Part shown: positions 19,101-26,359 of the stretch, in pieces
Numbering within the stretch: position 1 is the stretch's first letter
How the letters are laid out: every line of letters starts with the position of its first letter
Origin: Caldora sp. SIO3E6
GTDB taxonomy: Bacteria > Cyanobacteriota > Cyanobacteriia > Cyanobacteriales > Coleofasciculaceae
Assembly: GCA_010672185.1 (NCBI GenBank)
Contig: JAAHHL010000032.1
Coordinates: 36,280-100,279, forward strand
Reading direction: 5' to 3'
DNA length: 64,000 nt
Notes under the pieces: generated by a model
Told to the model about the DNA's origin: nothing
Seen by the model: the letters and a program-made list of their open reading frames with translations, nothing else
The model's database searches: none
Made by a program: the position numbers and the translations under genes

Positions 19101-20430
19101 ATCCTCACGGCAGCAATTAGATGAGGTACTCAATCAGATCAAACCCATAGACTCCAGCTTCAGCCTAACTCAGAGGGTGGAACAGATTGCCTTTAGCGAG
19201 ATCCAAAGTCTTCTTGACGAGCGCACTGCCGCGATTGAGTGGTATGTTACGGAAGATAAAATTCTCACCTTTATTCTGACTACCAAGAGCCTACATCCTC
19301 TAGTCGAACAAGCCTCTGTTCAAGAACTAGAGGCTTTAGAGAATTGGGGAAATGATTATTTAGCTGCATATCAAAAGGAAAATAAGCAATGGAAAACCAA
19401 TATAGCTTCTAACCTTGAAAAGCTGGCTGAGATTTTAAATATCGATCGCCTCCTAACCCAGGTTGATGAGATTTTTGACCAGCAAGGAGGGAAATGCGAT
19501 CGCCTCATCCTCATTCCCCATCGCTTCCTACACCTATTTCCCTTCCATGCTATGCCTTTAGCGAATGGAGATTTACTCATGGAGCGCTTTCCCAGAGGTC
19601 TCAGCTATGCTCCTAGTATCCAACTGCTACAACTGAGTCAAACCTGGAGCCGTCCCTCACTCAAACATTTTTTCAGCCTCAAGAACCCTACAGAAGACCT
19701 CAGTTTTGCTAACCTAGAGGTCGATACTATCCGTAGTTACTTTCATCCTAACGATGACGTATTAGAAAAACAAGCAGCTAGCAAAACAGCTCTAACCCAG
19801 GAACGTCTGGCTCAAACCAATGTGGCTCATTTCTCTTGTCACGGTTACTTCAACTTTGAAACCCCTAGCCAATCTGCCCTAGTATTAGCAGGAGGCAAAA
19901 CCACAACTACAATAACACCTGCTGAGCAAACACGCTTTTGGGAGAGTCGGGATGGAGGGGCGATTAACCTAGAAAAATGCCTTACTCTGGGGGATATTTT
20001 TGCCTTAGACCTGCGCCAATGCCGTCTCACTACCCTCTCTGCCTGTGAAACGGGTCTCACCGATGTTAAATCCCTCGGTGATGAATATATCGGTCTGCCC
20101 AGTGGCTTTCTCTATGCAGGTAGCCCCAGCGTAGTCAGCAGTCTTTGGACAGTGGACGACCTATCCACAGCTTTTTTGACCATTCAGTTCTATCAGAATT
20201 TGCAGGATACCGAGCAGTATCCTAGCGTAGCGATCGCTCTCAATCAGGCTCAACTCTGGCTGAGAAATCTTACTAAGAAGAAATTGGAAATATGGATGGC
20301 TCAAAACCAGTTAAAGTTAGCTCCAGCGCCCAAGATGAGCTTAAGTCGTCGATTACATAAGATGTCTGATAATGCTCAACCCTTTAAATCGCCTTTCTAC
20401 TGGGCAGCATTTTGCGCAATTGGACAATAA
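16126..20430 (+). CDS. TPR-CHAT protease, type 1 (14+1 TPRs)
   Basis: This 1434-aa protein has the longest TPR solenoid in the array. The start ATG overlaps the preceding TGA by one base (TGATG). Order: N-terminal helical domain (MDEKQRLQEYVKLI), linker module (DKLDDTF), fourteen 46-aa units of consensus EAFPTxWAxTQNNLGxAY plus one divergent unit, the ERSKTRNLVELL hinge and a Gln-rich coiled coil, then CHAT with His1239 (FSCHG) and Cys1307 (SACETG). TPR solenoids usually bind peptides or proteins and, in characterised TPR-CHAT enzymes, hold the protease inactive until a partner binds. The units are so similar at the DNA level that copy number is likely to vary between strains. Confidence 0.92.
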   Translation: MDEKQRLQEYVKLIEELLNCPDGEEAQILNANRELVDAGLLQVMAQVAEQLEADGNQNAADFLRDLNSQLVEVLEISETTSANPSSQDYEKFLMEVLQATVYSIDNPEVIYNLLQANLDKLDDTFIIVLQNWAETKLSEVESSKVEYIASVIVEFSNLIRNFPPDNKAIGMEIAIAGYKVAQNAFTRESNPETWVNTQNNLGVAYWNRTLGNRAENLEMAFDYFQQTLFVYTKEVFPTEWASTQNNLGVAYCKRMLGDKAENLESAITCFQQTLFVYTKEAFPTKWAKIQSNLGVVYHERRLGDKAENLESAITCFQQALSVYTKEAFPTKWADTQNSLGNVYLERIIRDMAENLELAIAAYQQALSVYTKEAFPIDWAGIRNNLGIAYSDRILGDKTENLEMAIAAYQQALEVYTKEAFPTEWAMTQNNLGNAYRDRILGDIAENLEMAMTALQQALSVRTKEAFPTKWADTQNNLGIAYSDRILGDKAENLEMAIAAYQQALSVRTKEAFPTDWADTQNNLGLTYNDRILGDKAENLEMAIAAYQQVLEVYTKEAFPTKWAGTQNNLGNAYRDRIRGDRAENLEIAIAAYQQALSVRTKEAFPIDWATTQNNLGAAYAGRIRGDKAENLEMAIAAYQQALSVRTKEAFPINWATTQNNLGAAYSDRILGDMAENLEMAIAAYEKALEIRTKEAFPTDWADIQNNLSLAYTDRILGDIAENPEMAIVAYQRVLEVHTKETFPTRWAMTQNNLGIAYCERILGDRAENLETAIAAYEQALEVYTKEAFPSKWAGTQNNLGMAYSKRILGDNTENLEMAIAAYEKALEVRTLTANVIEHFITTRNLGNLYFNQGNWQPAIDAYEKAITATEFIRNEGITDKHRNELLAGGIKVYQKQVQSYINTQQWDKAIETVERSKTRNLVELLANRDLYPKGDVPQEIIFQLDRLRRSIPSLERQLQVVIEQLSTTTSEQEQAQRHSLEESQRRLQQELQSSRQQLDEVLNQIKPIDSSFSLTQRVEQIAFSEIQSLLDERTAAIEWYVTEDKILTFILTTKSLHPLVEQASVQELEALENWGNDYLAAYQKENKQWKTNIASNLEKLAEILNIDRLLTQVDEIFDQQGGKCDRLILIPHRFLHLFPFHAMPLANGDLLMERFPRGLSYAPSIQLLQLSQTWSRPSLKHFFSLKNPTEDLSFANLEVDTIRSYFHPNDDVLEKQAASKTALTQERLAQTNVAHFSCHGYFNFETPSQSALVLAGGKTTTTITPAEQTRFWESRDGGAINLEKCLTLGDIFALDLRQCRLTTLSACETGLTDVKSLGDEYIGLPSGFLYAGSPSVVSSLWTVDDLSTAFLTIQFYQNLQDTEQYPSVAIALNQAQLWLRNLTKKKLEIWMAQNQLKLAPAPKMSLSRRLHKMSDNAQPFKSPFYWAAFCAIGQ
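16687..18618 (+). repeat. 14 x 138-bp tandem coding repeat (TPR units)
   Basis: Fourteen in-frame 138-bp units, each coding one 46-aa TPR-like motif, run without interruption. Stretches such as gccatcgcggcttatcaaca recur almost unchanged in the central units, while the first units and the twelfth are more diverged. This is the pattern of recent expansion by unequal recombination. Because the unit is a multiple of three, gain or loss keeps the frame. Confidence 0.9.
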
Positions 20431-20432
20431 CT

Positions 20433-23426
20433 ATGAGCGAAGAACAGCATCAATATTATCTCAATTTAATTAATTTGCTGTTAACCTGCACTCAAGGCCA
20501 AGAAATAGAAATTTTACAGGCCAATCCAGACTTACATGATACTAACTTGGTAAGAACGATATTAACAGCTGCTTCCAATTTGATAAAGCAGAAGGATTTC
20601 AACAGTGCTAATCGGTTGATGAATATTGCAGGGGTGAGACTGGGAGTTTATTTGCACTCCTCAGGAATTTATAAAAGGGCAGAAAGTGACAAGCTATTTA
20701 ACCAAGGGACGCAACAATTTCAGGGAAGTCAATTCGATTCTGCCCTCAAACTATGGAAACAAGCAATGGCTATTGATTGGGTAATAGGAGACCGTCAGAG
20801 AGAAGGTGGTTGTCTTAATAGTATAGGACAAGCTTACTATTCACAAGGGGAATACAAAAAAGCGATCTCTTGTCTTGAACAAGCTGTTAGCATTGCTAAG
20901 AATATTGGCTATCGTGAAGGAGAAGCACAATCTTCCAATTGGTTAGGAAGCGCTTATGGATCTCTAGGCTATTACCAAAAAGCAATACAATATCATCAAG
21001 CAGCATTAAAGTTTTATCAGGATATAGGTGACTGTAAACAACAAGGAGATGTTTGTAATAACTTGGGAAATGCTTACAGATATCTTGGAGAATATTCTTT
21101 AGCTAGGAGATATAACTTACAAGCTTTGATTATTGCCAAGAAAAGCAAAGATGATAAATTAAAGACAAGCTCTTTTGCAAATTTAGGATTAACATTAGGA
21201 TCTATTGGCAAACGTAAAAAAAGTATTAAGTATCATGAACAATGTCTGAAAATTGCTAGAAAAATTAAAGACGAATATCTAGAAGCTACAGCTCTAGGTA
21301 ATTTAGGAGGAGTTTACCAATCATTAGGCAAATATCAGACAGCAATAGAATATCAGCAGCAAGATTTAGCTATTGCGATAAAAATCAAAGATCGTAAATT
21401 AGAATCAAATGCCCTGGATAGTATAGGGACTATTTATTCTAAATGTGGAGAACACAAGAAGGCGATAGATTACATTCTCAGGTCTTTAAATATTTCTCGA
21501 CAAATTGAAGACAGACAAGGGCAGTCTAGTTCTCTAGTAAACTTGGGAACAATTTATCAAGATTTAAGACAGCTTCAAGAAAGTTTTAAATGTTTTGAAT
21601 CGTCATTAACAATAAAAAAAGAAATTGGAGATGTTCTAGGTGAAGCAATTTGCCTGGGAAACTTGGGAGACTTTTACTTTTTGAATCATCAATATCAAGA
21701 GGCAATTAAATATTATGAACAGGATTTAAAGATTGTAGAAGAAATTGGATCTCGTCAAGGAGAAGTTAATGCTTTTTGTTCACTAGGAGCTGCATATTAT
21801 GCTTTGGGTGATATTCATTTGTCTCTAGATTATTCTCGAAAAGCTCTAGTAATTGCAGAAAAAGATGAATCTTTATTTGGACTTGGTACTTGTTTACACA
21901 ACATCGGTTCTGCTCATTTTTTACAAGGAATGATAGAAGAAGCAAGAGATATACTTTACCGAGCTGTTTGTGCTTGGGAGTCTCTCAGAGCAGATTTAAG
22001 AGACGCAGAAAAAATTTCAATTTTTGAGGGTCATTCTATAAGCTATCTTCTCTTACAAGAAGTTTTAGTTGCCCTAAATAGACAAGAAGAAGCGCTAGAA
22101 GTTGCAGAAAGAGGTCGTACTAGAGCATTTGTTGAACTATTGATAAAGCGAAAAGTTCAACCAGGTATTAATCTGAATCAAATTCCTTGGCCATCCTCTC
22201 AAAAAATTAGAGAGATTGCCCATTGTCAAAATTACACGATAGTCGAATATTCAATAGTTGATTCTGGAAATAAGCTATTAATTTGGCTCATCCTCCCTAA
22301 CGGAATTATTCAGTTATTTCAAAAAGACCTTAAATCACTTCAAAAACAAAATATATCTCTCTCCAGTTTGGTGACTCAAGCTCGTGATTTTCTCAATATT
22401 GCTGAAACCAAACAGAATGAATCAATTCTTACTAGTACACAGCCTTCGTTCGCTAACCGCGATAGATATCCCTACCTCCAGCAACTTTATCAACTTCTAA
22501 TTGAGCCGATTAAACATCTCTTACCCACCAAGCCTGAGGTATCTATTGTTATTGTTCCCCAAAGCATCTTATTTCTGGTTCCTTTTTCAGCTTTACAGAA
22601 CTCTGAAGGTGAGTTCCTTATTGAAAGATATACCACTCTGACCATTCCTTCAATTCAAGTACTGGAGTTAACCCACAAACGAAGTACGCAGGTATCAGAA
22701 ACCTTCCGAGAAGCACTGGTTGTGGGAAATCCGAAAATGCCCACAATTCCCTTAACTGAGCCACCTGTCGAGTTGCGAGATTTACCCTGGGCAAAAACTG
22801 AAGCAAATGCGATCGCTCCCCTTCTCAATACACAAGCTATAACAGGTTCAGGTGCTACCAAAGCTTACATTACGCAGCAAATGTCCCAAGCGCGATTAAT
22901 ACACCTCGCGACCCACGGTTTATTAGATGATATCCGACAATTGGGTATACCAGGAGCAGTAGCTTTGGCTCCCAGTGATGAGGATAATGGCTTTCTCACC
23001 GCTGGCGAAATTTATGATCTGGAACTAAACGCTGAACTGGTTGTGCTGAGTGCCTGTAGTACCGGACAGGGTAAAATTACAGGAGATGGAGTTGTTGGAT
23101 TATCCCGCTGTTTAATTGCCGCTGGGGTCAAAAGTGTAATTGTCTCTCTTTGGTCAGTAGGCGACTTATCTACCGCCTTAATGATGGTGAAGTTTTATCA
23201 AATCTTCCAACAGGGAGTAGCAGCAGCCATCGCTCTAAATGAAGCTCAACGCTGGTTACTGGGGATTAACAAGACAGAATTGGCAGTTTGGGTAAAAACA
23301 AACGAGCAATTTTTCGATGCTACTCTGAAAATGAGTTTAGGTCGGAGGTTAAATCAGTTAGATGATAGCGCCAAACCCTTTGAAAATCCTCGCCATTGGG
23401 CTGCGTTTTTTGCTATTGGTCAGTGA
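20433..23426 (+). CDS. TPR-CHAT protease, type 2
   Basis: This 997-aa protein belongs to the second CHAT lineage in the array. ATG 20433 lies two bases after the previous stop. The N-terminal helical domain (MSEEQHQYYLNLI) is shared with type 1 proteins, but the TPRs are the 40-aa LGN-like kind (about eleven, each with an LGxxYxxLGxYxxAI core). The hinge reads AERGRTRAFVELL instead of ERSKTRNLVEL. CHAT residues are His828 (LATHG) and Cys875 (SACSTG), followed by GDGVVGLSR and VSLWSV. The type 1 linker module is absent. It therefore combines a shared N-terminus with a different scaffold and protease lineage. A 17-codon scar of another CHAT gene follows immediately. Confidence 0.9.
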   Translation: MSEEQHQYYLNLINLLLTCTQGQEIEILQANPDLHDTNLVRTILTAASNLIKQKDFNSANRLMNIAGVRLGVYLHSSGIYKRAESDKLFNQGTQQFQGSQFDSALKLWKQAMAIDWVIGDRQREGGCLNSIGQAYYSQGEYKKAISCLEQAVSIAKNIGYREGEAQSSNWLGSAYGSLGYYQKAIQYHQAALKFYQDIGDCKQQGDVCNNLGNAYRYLGEYSLARRYNLQALIIAKKSKDDKLKTSSFANLGLTLGSIGKRKKSIKYHEQCLKIARKIKDEYLEATALGNLGGVYQSLGKYQTAIEYQQQDLAIAIKIKDRKLESNALDSIGTIYSKCGEHKKAIDYILRSLNISRQIEDRQGQSSSLVNLGTIYQDLRQLQESFKCFESSLTIKKEIGDVLGEAICLGNLGDFYFLNHQYQEAIKYYEQDLKIVEEIGSRQGEVNAFCSLGAAYYALGDIHLSLDYSRKALVIAEKDESLFGLGTCLHNIGSAHFLQGMIEEARDILYRAVCAWESLRADLRDAEKISIFEGHSISYLLLQEVLVALNRQEEALEVAERGRTRAFVELLIKRKVQPGINLNQIPWPSSQKIREIAHCQNYTIVEYSIVDSGNKLLIWLILPNGIIQLFQKDLKSLQKQNISLSSLVTQARDFLNIAETKQNESILTSTQPSFANRDRYPYLQQLYQLLIEPIKHLLPTKPEVSIVIVPQSILFLVPFSALQNSEGEFLIERYTTLTIPSIQVLELTHKRSTQVSETFREALVVGNPKMPTIPLTEPPVELRDLPWAKTEANAIAPLLNTQAITGSGATKAYITQQMSQARLIHLATHGLLDDIRQLGIPGAVALAPSDEDNGFLTAGEIYDLELNAELVVLSACSTGQGKITGDGVVGLSRCLIAAGVKSVIVSLWSVGDLSTALMMVKFYQIFQQGVAAAIALNEAQRWLLGINKTELAVWVKTNEQFFDATLKMSLGRRLNQLDDSAKPFENPRHWAAFFAIGQ

Positions 23427-23431
23427 TAGAG

Positions 23432-23485
23432 CAACTTTTTAACTCACCCTTTCACTGGGCACTGTTCTGTGTCATTGGTCAATGA
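23432..23485 (+). pseudogene. 17-codon scar of a deleted CHAT gene C-terminus
   Basis: The 55-bp gap after the type 2 gene translates in one frame as a CHAT C-terminus (QLFNSPFHWALFCVIGQ then stop). This matches the ends of the array proteins (PFHWAAFCAIGQ) but continues no upstream frame. It is the remaining tail of a lost copy. Its TGA overlaps the next ATG as TGATG, the array's normal junction, so the tail may persist because it carries the junction. Confidence 0.8.
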
Positions 23486-26343
23486 TGAACAAACAAATCC
23501 AAAACCCTAACTCTCAACTTGACTTCCTCTTGCAGGTATTGCGAACAACCCACTACAGCAACAACAACCCGAAAGTAGTGTACTCGCTGTTACAAGATAA
23601 CTTAGACCTACTTAATGATAACTGTGCCAGTGTTTTGCACAATTGGGCAACTACTACCTTGCCAAGTATAGTACCAGAACAAGCCCAAAATTTGGCAGCA
23701 GATATAGTCAATTTCAGTATCCTTATTCGTAAGCTGCCTTTAGGGAATCAAGCCAGTAACATGGAAATTGCCATAGCAGGATATGAAGTTGCGGCTATGG
23801 TATTTACCAAGGAAGCTTTTCCTCAAGAATGGGCTTCAGTGCAAAACAATCTGGGGATTGCCTATCGTAACCGCATTAGAGGAGAAAAAGCAGAAAATTT
23901 AGAAAAGGCAATTGGCTATTATTTGGCTGCTTTGAGGGTATGTACTCGCGAACTCTATCCTGATGATTGGAGTATGACCCAACAAAATTTAGGTATCGTC
24001 TATCGAAATCGCATTCGGGGAGAACAAGCAGAGAACCTAGAAGCAGCGATTCACTGCTTTCAAGCTGCATTAGAAGTATGTACTCGCCAAGCCTTTCCCC
24101 AAGATTGGGCGATGACCCAACACAATCTTGGGATTGCCTACAGTAGTCGAATTCGGGGGAAGAAATCGGAAAATTTAGAAACAGCCATTCGTTGTTTTCA
24201 GACTGCTTTAGAAGTTCGTACCCGCGAAGTCAATTCCCAGGAGTGGGCAATGACTCAGAATAATTTGGGAATTGCTTACTATGAACGTACCGAGGAAGAA
24301 AAAGCAGAGAATTTGGAAGCAGCCATTCGCTGTTTTCATGCTGCTTTAGCAGTATACACTCGTGAAGCATCGCCTCACCAATGGGCTATGCTGCACAACA
24401 ATTTGGGTAATGGCTATAGTAATCGTATTTGTGGGGAAAAAGCAGAAAACTTAGAAATAGCTATTCGCCATTTAAAAGCTGCCTTAGAAGTCCGTACCCG
24501 CGAAGTCAATTCCCAGGAATGGGCCACAACCCAGAACAATCTAGGTGATACTTACCGCCGACGTATCAAAGGGGAAAAGTTAGAGAACTTAGAGATAGCC
24601 ATTCGCCATTTAAAAGCTGCCTTAGAGGTGCGTACTCGCGAAGCTTTTCCTATATTATATGTAGAAGCTCAATTCAATCTCGGTCTTGCCTACCAAGATG
24701 CTGGACAGTTTAGCGATGCCTACAATGTTTTTGCTGCTGCTATTGATACCTTGGAGTCTTTGCGAGGGGAGATAGTCTTTGGTTCGGCCAGAGAAGAAGA
24801 CAAACAAAAACTTGCTGAAAAATGGAACAAGGTCTATGAATTGGCAGTAGAAGTTTGTCTAGAGTTAGAGAAACCTACTAAAGCCATAGAATACGTCGAG
24901 CGCAGCAAAACTCGGAACTTGGTAGAACTCATCCTCAACCGAGACCTCCAGGCTATTTTTCCTAGAGAAATCGTTAGACAATTGGAACAACTCCAAGAGG
25001 AAATTTCTACCAGTCAGCGCCAACTGCAAGCTGCTACAGCGAAAGCAAGCACCGCTCTGACACAACATCTTTCACAGCTCAGGCAGCAGCGCAATGAATT
25101 GCAAAACAAATACCTGCCCCTTGGTTCGGGGTTTCAGTTTGACCAATTAAGAGTAACTTTGGATCAGCGCACTGCTATTGTCGAGTTATATGTTGCTATA
25201 AACAAGTTTCTTGTTTTTATTTTCACCGGTCAAACTCAGCAGCCTATCGTTTGGCAATCTGAGCCAAAAGACCTAAAGCAATTGATGTATTGGGTAGCTG
25301 GATACATGGGAGTTTACTACGAGAAAAAAGCCCATTGGCAACGCCGCCTAAGTACTCGCCTCCATTTACTCGCTAAGATTCTGCACCTTGAGGAAATTAT
25401 TCAACTGATTCCCGATAGATGTGAGAGACTAATTTTAATTCCCCATCAGTATTTGCATTTATTTCCCCTTCATGCGTTGCCAGTTACAGAGAAATCCCGC
25501 CTCCTTGACTTATTTCCCCAAGGCGTGAGTTACGTCCCTAGTTGTCAACTGCTCCAGCTTGCTCAGAGGAAAAAACTTCCTCACTTCACAAGCTTCTTTG
25601 CGGTTCAAAACCCTACAAAAGACCTCGACTATACCAATATCGAAGTGGAAATCATTCAACGTTATTTTGATACAACTAATGTCCTCAAAGAAGAGATGGC
25701 AACCAGAGAAACCGTTGATGATATTTCTTTTACCGCTGCCCACTGCACCCACTTTAGCTGTCATGGTTATTTTCACCCAAACCAGCCTCGCCAATCTAGT
25801 CTTATCCTCGCAGATGCATATCTTGACACTGCACCCACCGAAACTAACCCAGAACAGTACCTCACTTTACCAGATGGAAAAGTGCTAGATTTGGATAAAT
25901 GCCTTACTTTGGAGAAAATATTCACCCTTAGCTTAGATCAATGTCGCCTCGTTACTCTATCTGCTTGCGAAACCGGATTGATTGATTTCCGCAATACGAG
26001 CGACGAATATATTGGTTTGCCCAGTGGCTTTGTTTATGCAGGTGCTGCCAGTGTCGTTAGCTCTCTGTGGACGGTAAACGACTTATCTACAGCTTTTTTG
26101 ATGATTCAGTTTTATCAGAACCTACAAAAGGGTTTGGTTGTGGGTTTGGCGCTCAATCAAGCTCAACTGTGGTTAAGGGATTTGACTAAGGGGGACTTGG
26201 AAACATGGATTGAGGAAAATCAGTTACCATTGAAGCCAGCTATTAGGATGAATCTGCGTCGTCGTCTTTATAAGTTGGAGGATGATGCTAAACCCTTTCA
26301 ATCGCCTTTTTACTGGGCAGGATTTTGTGCCATTGGTCAGTGA
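23482..26343 (+). CDS. TPR-CHAT protease, type 1 (6+1 TPRs), no N-terminal helical domain
   Basis: This is a 953-aa protein; two ATGs in a row (23482 and 23485) are possible starts, and the second gives the usual TGATG junction. It begins directly with the linker module (FLLQVLRTTHY...LDLLNDNC) and lacks the MNEQR-type domain of its neighbours. Six 46-aa TPR units plus one final unit follow, then the YVERSKTRNLVELI hinge, coiled coil, and CHAT with His761 (FSCHG) and Cys829 (SACETG). Its last ~250 bp are nearly the same as those of the genes at 12461 and 41106. Confidence 0.9.
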   Translation: MMNKQIQNPNSQLDFLLQVLRTTHYSNNNPKVVYSLLQDNLDLLNDNCASVLHNWATTTLPSIVPEQAQNLAADIVNFSILIRKLPLGNQASNMEIAIAGYEVAAMVFTKEAFPQEWASVQNNLGIAYRNRIRGEKAENLEKAIGYYLAALRVCTRELYPDDWSMTQQNLGIVYRNRIRGEQAENLEAAIHCFQAALEVCTRQAFPQDWAMTQHNLGIAYSSRIRGKKSENLETAIRCFQTALEVRTREVNSQEWAMTQNNLGIAYYERTEEEKAENLEAAIRCFHAALAVYTREASPHQWAMLHNNLGNGYSNRICGEKAENLEIAIRHLKAALEVRTREVNSQEWATTQNNLGDTYRRRIKGEKLENLEIAIRHLKAALEVRTREAFPILYVEAQFNLGLAYQDAGQFSDAYNVFAAAIDTLESLRGEIVFGSAREEDKQKLAEKWNKVYELAVEVCLELEKPTKAIEYVERSKTRNLVELILNRDLQAIFPREIVRQLEQLQEEISTSQRQLQAATAKASTALTQHLSQLRQQRNELQNKYLPLGSGFQFDQLRVTLDQRTAIVELYVAINKFLVFIFTGQTQQPIVWQSEPKDLKQLMYWVAGYMGVYYEKKAHWQRRLSTRLHLLAKILHLEEIIQLIPDRCERLILIPHQYLHLFPLHALPVTEKSRLLDLFPQGVSYVPSCQLLQLAQRKKLPHFTSFFAVQNPTKDLDYTNIEVEIIQRYFDTTNVLKEEMATRETVDDISFTAAHCTHFSCHGYFHPNQPRQSSLILADAYLDTAPTETNPEQYLTLPDGKVLDLDKCLTLEKIFTLSLDQCRLVTLSACETGLIDFRNTSDEYIGLPSGFVYAGAASVVSSLWTVNDLSTAFLMIQFYQNLQKGLVVGLALNQAQLWLRDLTKGDLETWIEENQLPLKPAIRMNLRRRLYKLEDDAKPFQSPFYWAGFCAIGQ

Positions 26344-26359
26344 TTAACTAAAGTAACTT

